A stretch of DNA of 28,068 bases from Thermoplasmata archaeon (lineage in GTDB: Archaea > Thermoplasmatota > Thermoplasmata > Thermoplasmatales > Thermoplasmataceae): NCBI GenBank assembly GCA_021797055.1, contig JAKAAI010000016.1:1-28068 (forward strand), written 5' to 3'. The notes beneath the pieces were generated by a model. It was given only the letters and a program-made list of their open reading frames with translations, was not told where the DNA came from and did not search any database. The position numbers were made by a program, and so were the translations under genes. Shown in pieces: positions 24,489-28,068 of this stretch; the stretch's first letter is position 1, and every line of letters begins with the position of its first letter.

Positions 24489-24632
24489 GTGGAATTTTAC
24501 CATGCCATTGACGGAACAGAGCTGCGTGGCATAAGCGCAATTCATATGAGAAGAGAGAGCCTCAAATACCCTTATTGTGGAGACAATTTTGTAGAAAGGA
24601 TAGAATGGGGGAATCCTTCTCATACATAATCA
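24489..24632 (+). CDS. short unrecognised ORF next to the IS1634 right end
   Basis: From GTG 24489 a 47-codon frame reads EFYHAIDGTELRGISAIHM, then SLKYPYCGDNFVERIEWGN. The composition is protein-like, with a PYCG that could be half of a metal site. No family is recognised and there is no clear ribosome site. It may be the 3' remnant of a gene cut by the IS. Confidence 0.25.
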
Positions 24633-24655
24633 GTAGGGGCTGCAGTATACAGAAC

Positions 24656-24680
24656 GTTTAATAACTATCGGTTTCTATAG
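24656..24680 (+). promoter_or_regulatory. promoter/operator of the first toxin-antitoxin module
   Basis: A TATA-like GTTTAATAAC (24656-24665) is about 27 bp before the antitoxin ATG at 24687, so the mRNA is probably leaderless. Between them CTAT (24665-24668) and ATAG (24677-24680) form a short inverted repeat, a possible site for the antitoxin. Confidence 0.4.
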
Positions 24681-24686
24681 CTACCT

Positions 24687-24947
24687 ATGGTTACTACAGT
24701 TCAGATTGACAATGAACTCAAAGAAAGGCTGAATCGCCTAAAAATACACCCGAGAGAATCTTACAACGATCTCATCTCAAGATTAATAGATTCCTATTCC
24801 CCCGATGTAGCCAGCAGAGACTCTCTAATAGAAACACTCGAGATTCTTTCGGATCCAGAAATGATGAAGGGAATTGCACGGGGGCTTGAAGACATAAAGT
24901 CCGGCAGAACAAAGACTCTCGATCAAATTATCAAGGAGCTTGACTAG
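24687..24947 (+). CDS. antitoxin of a RelBE/ParDE-type module
   Basis: 86 aa. The N-terminal segment MVTTVQIDNELKERLNRLK and YNDLISRLIDSY has the strand-helix-helix pattern of small ribbon-helix-helix antitoxins (VapB/RelB-like). The C-terminal half (SLIETLEILSDPEMMKGIARGLEDIKSGRTKTLDQIIKEL) is the amphipathic tail that usually wraps the toxin. The toxin gene starts 2 bp after the stop. Autoregulation through the upstream repeat is likely. Confidence 0.8.
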   Translation: MVTTVQIDNELKERLNRLKIHPRESYNDLISRLIDSYSPDVASRDSLIETLEILSDPEMMKGIARGLEDIKSGRTKTLDQIIKELD

Positions 24948-24949
24948 TA

Positions 24950-25204
24950 TTGTCTTTTGGGATCGTCCTCACCGCAGAATCAGAGGAGTTTATCAAGAAA
25001 TGTGACAAAGCAATCAGGAACAGGATACTGAAATCTCTTCGCAAGCTTGAAACTGACCCTGAGAGCGGGAAACCTATGACTTCAATATTGACCGGACTGT
25101 GGAGTCTGAGGATGGGAGATTATAGGGCAATTTATCAAATCAAGAACAATGAGTTGGTAGTTGTCGTAATAAAGATTGGACATAGAAAGAACGTATATGG
25201 ATAA
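24950..25204 (+). CDS. RelE/ParE-superfamily toxin
   Basis: 84 aa from TTG 24950, with AAGGAG 11 nt upstream inside the antitoxin end. It has the short toxin fold: LTAESEEFIKKCDKAIRNRILKSLRKLETDP, then LWSLRMGDYRAIYQI, then the closing VVVIKIGHRKNVYG, where G-H-R-x-x-V-Y is the family end motif. RelE members cleave mRNA on the ribosome and ParE members poison gyrase; the sequence cannot decide between them. Paired with the antitoxin at 24687. Confidence 0.87.
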   Translation: MSFGIVLTAESEEFIKKCDKAIRNRILKSLRKLETDPESGKPMTSILTGLWSLRMGDYRAIYQIKNNELVVVVIKIGHRKNVYG

Positions 25205-25216
25205 TTAGGCTCGAAC

Positions 25217-25238
25217 GGACCGATCGGGATTTGCTTAA
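25217..25238. repeat. 22-bp direct repeat, copy 1
   Basis: GGACCGATCGGGATTTGCTTAA matches 20 of 22 bases of the copy at 25954-25975. The two copies lie on either side of the second toxin-antitoxin module. The core CCGATCGG is palindromic. Confidence 0.7.
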
Positions 25239-25287
25239 AGGTTAATAGAATACACCAACAGAAGCTATTGGTATGTTGCCAATCCAA

Positions 25288-25542
25288 TCAGGAGTAAACG
25301 TCAGATCTGTTGGCAATTCTCACAACTTTAATTGCCTTCTCGTCTGTAAAAAATATAATTCTACGCTCCCCCACTCTCAACCTATAGTAGTGCCTCTTCG
25401 TTGCTGAGAGTTTCTTGACGTCCAGCCTGCCTGATCTGTTGCTGGGGTCTTCTGCAAGTTGCCTCAGTGTTTCCGCTATTCTCGCCTGCAGGTTTTCCTC
25501 CATTGCCTTCAACTCCATGGCAGCAGTCTGAGAAACGAGCAC
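25288..25542 (-). CDS. RelE/ParE-superfamily toxin (second module)
   Basis: About 84 aa from GTG 25542 (MLVSQTAAMELKAMEENLQ); the frame is open to ATG 25614, which would add 24 residues and overlap the antitoxin stop. The shorter start gives the usual size and begins right at the toxin fold. The family core is VKKLSATKRHYYRLRVGERRIIFF, then IKVVRIANRSDVYS, where R-x-x-V-Y is the end motif. The extra N-terminal residues of the longer frame come from a partly duplicated segment. The antitoxin lies upstream on the same strand. Confidence 0.82.
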   Translation of the reverse strand: MLVSQTAAMELKAMEENLQARIAETLRQLAEDPSNRSGRLDVKKLSATKRHYYRLRVGERRIIFFTDEKAIKVVRIANRSDVYS

Positions 25543-25571
25543 TTCATAGCTGGTCAAGTGGTATGAACTCC
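25542..25571 (-). repeat. 30-bp direct repeat, copy 1 (toxin start)
   Basis: Identical over 30 bp to 25609-25638. On the coding strand it encodes the tail EFIPLDQL followed by TGA, as at the true antitoxin end. Confidence 0.85.
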
Positions 25572-25608
25572 GCAAGCGTGGCATCATCAATATCCAAAGA
25601 AGGATACT

Positions 25609-25638
25609 CTTCATAGCTGGTCAAGTGGTATGAACTCC
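25609..25638 (-). repeat. 30-bp direct repeat, copy 2 (antitoxin end)
   Basis: The copy that forms the real C-terminus of the antitoxin gene. The 67-bp period is not a multiple of three, so the duplication changes the frame between the genes. Confidence 0.85.
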
Positions 25639-25811
25639 TCGTTGTCAGAAATTCTATCGAGCTCGTTGAAGAACATTACTTTCTCCCCGATTTCAAGGAA
25701 CTTGTTGATTATTTCATCATAGGTCTGACCCTTGCTTCCTATTTTCTTAAGTCTCTCCCTAGTCTCTCTAGACACTTGTATTGTAGTCTGAATCACGAGT
25801 TTTAATTTCAT
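25611..25811 (-). CDS. antitoxin of the second module
   Basis: 66 aa. TTIQVSRETRERLKKIGSKG and TYDEIINKFLEIGEK match the DNA-binding part of small VapB/RelB-type antitoxins (strand then helix then helix). The acidic tail FFNELDRISDNEEFIPLDQL is the toxin-binding end. The start may be the upstream ATG at 25811 or codon 4 onward. A tandem-repeat copy of its last codons lies 67 bp downstream, so the toxin now starts about 70 bp further away than in a typical module. Confidence 0.75.
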   Translation of the reverse strand: MKLKLVIQTTIQVSRETRERLKKIGSKGQTYDEIINKFLEIGEKVMFFNELDRISDNEEFIPLDQL

Positions 25812-26014
25812 GATAGCATATAACGATTATGGAAAACTATATGCAGTATATAACGACACTCAATGTGGAACAATGAAACTGTTCGGTTCGCATTGCATTC
25901 AACCAGTATCAGCCGTTTACAACTGTGTTTTGAAATTTAAAATGATGGACTATGGACCGGTCGGGATTTGATTAATGTTTTAAGGGTAGCAGATCAAGAT
26001 ATCGTAACGATTCG
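25812..26014. other. short spacer
   Basis: Holds the second module's likely promoter, with an AT-rich stretch (TATATAACGACA and TATGCAGTATATAA at about 25838-25856), and direct repeat copy 2. No gene is seen. Confidence 0.4.
25954..25975. repeat. 22-bp direct repeat, copy 2
   Basis: GGACCGGTCGGGATTTGATTAA, 20 of 22 identical to 25217-25238, same orientation. Its core is CCGGTCGG. Confidence 0.7.
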
Positions 26015-26233
26015 TCAATCATTTTTTTTACGTATAATAGTAAAATTCCTTTTCTTTTGTATAATAACTCTCAAAACTCCGCCCAACGTAAATATTCCTA
26101 ATAGAAAGGGAATTCCATAGTCTTCCATTTTTAGTGTGCCATAAATAAGAGAACCAGTACCAATCATAAATATTACAACACTTAAAAATATTAGGTAAAA
26201 AGGTAACTGGTCAGTCTGAAGTGCCAGATCCAA
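26015..26233 (-). pseudogene. small two-helix membrane protein, 5' end replaced by the IS66 terminus
   Basis: The open frame (72 aa) starts at a TTG at 26233 that lies inside the IS66 inverted repeat (26203 onward), so the first ten residues are IS sequence. The rest has two hydrophobic segments (LPFYLIFLSVVIFMIGTGSLIYG and IPFLLGIFTLGGVLRVII) with a basic tail. A start at ATG 26167 (MIGTGSLIYG) would give about 50 aa. No family is recognised. The host gene was probably longer and has lost its start to the insertion. Confidence 0.5.
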
Positions 26234-27711
26234 TTACCCCGGTTTAGCCTTTCTTCTGATCAGTTCTGGCGTATCGCTGATGAAGTTCTTCTTCCTCAGC
26301 TTTGATGTGTAGTATATGGAATGCAGTGTTGTGTATATCTCTGCACCTCTCTCCGATCTGGATCCACCTGATGTTTTCCTGTATATTACAGAAGGCCTCA
26401 AAGCCCTTTCAGCCCTGTTGTTTGTTGATTCAACATCCGGATTTATGACAAACTGGAATAGCCACTCCTTCTTTCGCTTCAGGAGGTTTTCAACGAATCT
26501 CCTTGATTTTTTATGCTCATAATCAGAACCCAGAAGGAAGGTAAGTTTGTGGTAAAGCTTCTCCACATCATCCATGGTGCCATGACCATGGAATTTCTTT
26601 GCATCATCGTATACTGCCTGCAGTGCCCTCTTTATTCTTGCACCTTCTTCACCATAGAATTCCTCGAGTTCCTTTGCGTCGCATATGATATGGGACCAGC
26701 AGTACTGCTGATCGTTGCCTGTTTTCGAAGCGAGGGTTTCGAATGCAGAATGCCTGTCATGAATGTCTATACCCCTGTGGTTCTTCAGCGTGTTCATGGG
26801 AACCTCATGGCCATTGCCCTTTGACACAAGGAATATTGCCTCTCCCTTCGTGAGAAATGTCCATAGATTGTATGGATTCCCACCAATCTTCCATGAGGTT
26901 GAATCCATGTGCCTTGATGGTGCATTCCTTATCTCTATCAGAAGATTTTCATATTCCACTCCAAGTGTGCCAGAAAGCTGTGACAGTATGTGCTGTATCT
27001 CACCTTCAGATATCCTTATGCCGAAGACCTGCATCATTGTTGATGCAGTGTTCTCAATGCCCATCCTCATACCAATCCGGAAATATGCCACTGTGAGCAT
27101 GGCCTTGATGGAAAGTGTTGCACCGGAGAGTGCTTCAGGTATATCTGGTTCATACATCCTGTGGCACATTTTGCAGTATAATCTGTCCATGCTGTACTCT
27201 ATGATATCCGGTTTTATGACAGGAATATCCTCTATTATGCGATTTCGAGTTCCCCTTCGTCTCAGGGATGAATGGCAATCCGGGCACTCATGGAGATCAA
27301 GGTGCATTATCACCCTCTCCGTTGGTCTCGACCTGATCCTGAAATGCCCCTTGTGCTTGGGCTGTGCTCCGGGCTTTCTTTTCTCCGGCAATTCCTGAAT
27401 GATCTTATTGCCAGAGGGAGCATCCTTCAATTTTGCTATATCATATGTCTTTCCGTTCTTTACGCCAACAGTGGCAGGATGCCTTTTCTTGTATTCCTCA
27501 AATTCCTCCCTGAGCTCTTTGATGCGATTTTCCATGTGTTTCTTGAATTGATCCAGAGAACGCTGCAGGTTGTCTATGATCTCCTGATCCCTGGGCGTTT
27601 CTGCAAGCAGTTTAATCATTCTATTAATATAATGCATTAGCCATATAAGGATCTTTCGGTTGATAACACCGGATATGGATAAATCTATTGCACATTAGAC
27701 TGACCAGTTAC
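26203..27711 (-). mobile_element. IS66-family element
   Basis: GTAACTGGTCAGTCT at 26203-26217 and its complement ending at 27711 are perfect over 15 bp and similar for about 22. They start with GTAA, as IS66 ends do. The element is 1509 bp and holds only the transposase gene. The 8 bp outside each end (GTAAAAAG and ATTTCAAA) do not match, so the usual 8-bp target duplication is not present. Confidence 0.85.
26234..27637 (-). CDS. IS66-family transposase (TnpC type)
   Basis: 467 aa. An N-terminal coiled coil (RSLDQFKKHMENRIKELREEFEEYKKRH) is followed by the zinc-binding segment (CPDCHSSL ... YCKMCHRMY) and then the DDE core: D in RHMDSTSWKIG, D in IDIHDRHSAFE, E in NNRAERALRPSVIYRKTSGG (the ERxLRP/RKxSGG signature of IS66). 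The accessory TnpA and TnpB genes of classical IS66 are absent, as in the transposase-only (ISBst12-like) forms. Intact; the shadow frames on the other strand are not genes. Confidence 0.94.
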   Translation of the reverse strand: MHYINRMIKLLAETPRDQEIIDNLQRSLDQFKKHMENRIKELREEFEEYKKRHPATVGVKNGKTYDIAKLKDAPSGNKIIQELPEKRKPGAQPKHKGHFRIRSRPTERVIMHLDLHECPDCHSSLRRRGTRNRIIEDIPVIKPDIIEYSMDRLYCKMCHRMYEPDIPEALSGATLSIKAMLTVAYFRIGMRMGIENTASTMMQVFGIRISEGEIQHILSQLSGTLGVEYENLLIEIRNAPSRHMDSTSWKIGGNPYNLWTFLTKGEAIFLVSKGNGHEVPMNTLKNHRGIDIHDRHSAFETLASKTGNDQQYCWSHIICDAKELEEFYGEEGARIKRALQAVYDDAKKFHGHGTMDDVEKLYHKLTFLLGSDYEHKKSRRFVENLLKRKKEWLFQFVINPDVESTNNRAERALRPSVIYRKTSGGSRSERGAEIYTTLHSIYYTSKLRKKNFISDTPELIRRKAKPG

Positions 27712-27725
27712 ATTTCAAAGAAAAA

Positions 27726-28067
27726 TTAATATATGGTGTTTTCCCCAGAGGTAATGTATTTTTCGCCCCACTTCCTGAGCGCATCTATTACAGGCCTTAT
27801 CTCACTTCCTGATTCGGTCAGTGAGTATAGAACCACAACAGGCTGAAGCGAAATGAGCTCTCTCTTAACCAATCCCTTTTCCATTAGAATCTTGAGGATT
27901 CTTGATAATGTCCTGGAACTTATTCCATGAGCGTTCCTTAGTAATTCATTGAATCTCATGGGTTTATCCGATAGATACCTAATAATTGTAAGTTCCCATT
28001 TTCCGCCTATTACCTTTATTGTCTCAACTATAGGGCAAATTTCCTGATTCTTATTTACTGTATTCAT
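27726..28067 (-). CDS. HxlR-family winged-helix transcriptional regulator
   Basis: 113 aa, complete, with its ATG one base from the window edge. CPIVETIKVIGGKWELTIIRYLSDKPMRFNELLRN is the classical HxlR start: a cysteine that can sense oxidants or electrophiles in some members, then the K-W-x-L block and the R-F-N-E-L-x-R helix. ISSRTLSRILKILMEKGLVKRE is the recognition helix and wing, and YSLTESGSEIRPVIDALRKWGEKY the C-terminal dimerisation helix. Targets are unknown; its promoter lies beyond the window. It is separated from the IS66 element by only 14 bp. Confidence 0.93.
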   Translation of the reverse strand: MNTVNKNQEICPIVETIKVIGGKWELTIIRYLSDKPMRFNELLRNAHGISSRTLSRILKILMEKGLVKRELISLQPVVVLYSLTESGSEIRPVIDALRKWGEKYITSGENTIY

Positions 28068-28068
28068 C

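Noticed and set aside
26763..27398. 211-codon plus-strand frame in the IS66 element
   Set aside because: Shadow of the IS66 transposase; no start signal or family.
1..28068. tRNA, rRNA genes and CRISPR arrays
   Set aside because: No T-loop/anticodon patterns, rRNA blocks or regularly spaced repeats were seen on either strand.

Overview
The window looks like a chromosomal segment of an acidophilic euryarchaeon of the Thermoplasmatales (Ferroplasma, Acidiplasma, Cuniculiplasma or Thermoplasma relatives). The evidence is a set of archaeal genes (CDP-archaeol synthase CarS, Nob1, Pth2) and TATA-like boxes about 22-27 bp upstream of many start codons, implying mostly leaderless transcripts. Overlapping operons, AT-rich spacers, and frequent TTG/GTG starts fit the same picture. 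Genus and species cannot be fixed from the sequence alone.

Layout. 1-980: C-terminal kinase-type NAD(P)H-hydrate dehydratase (nnrD). 1008-2583: an IS200/IS605 element with intact TnpA and decayed TnpB. 2639-4488: a degenerate adenylate-forming protein and a PadR regulator with a clear operator. 4725-7910: a housekeeping block, citrate synthase then nob1 on +, converging on an HTH-CBS regulator/carS/pth2 operon on -. 8241-15698: an accessory island with two sets of secreted or membrane proteins (8241-10407 and 14225-15698), an IS630 transposase, another membrane protein and a broken AAA+ ATPase gene. 15884-18757: an IS3 element (TG...CA ends) split by an IS110-family element, next to an IS1634 remnant. 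19006-22504: serA plus a class V aminotransferase on -, divergent from a DUF1015 gene on +; this is probably the serine locus. 22693-24419: an IS1634 element with perfect 14-bp inverted repeats. 24687-25811: two RelE/ParE-type toxin-antitoxin modules on opposite strands, the second flanked by near-identical 22-bp repeats. 26203-27711: an IS66 element that has cut off a small membrane-protein gene. 27726-28067: an HxlR regulator.

How it works together. The conserved genes are ordinary central metabolism, ribosome maturation, lipid and translation functions. The rest is a mobile, fast-changing zone with at least six IS families. Its cargo is secreted proteins, toxin-antitoxin pairs and decayed ATPase and TnpB genes. 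The best candidate for something undescribed is the 14225-15698 cassette: a secreted protein with one long Gly/Ala-rich hydrophobic hairpin followed 10 bp later by a small four-helix membrane protein. The arrangement resembles a bacteriocin (sulfolobicin-like in concept) with its immunity protein, but the function is inference only.
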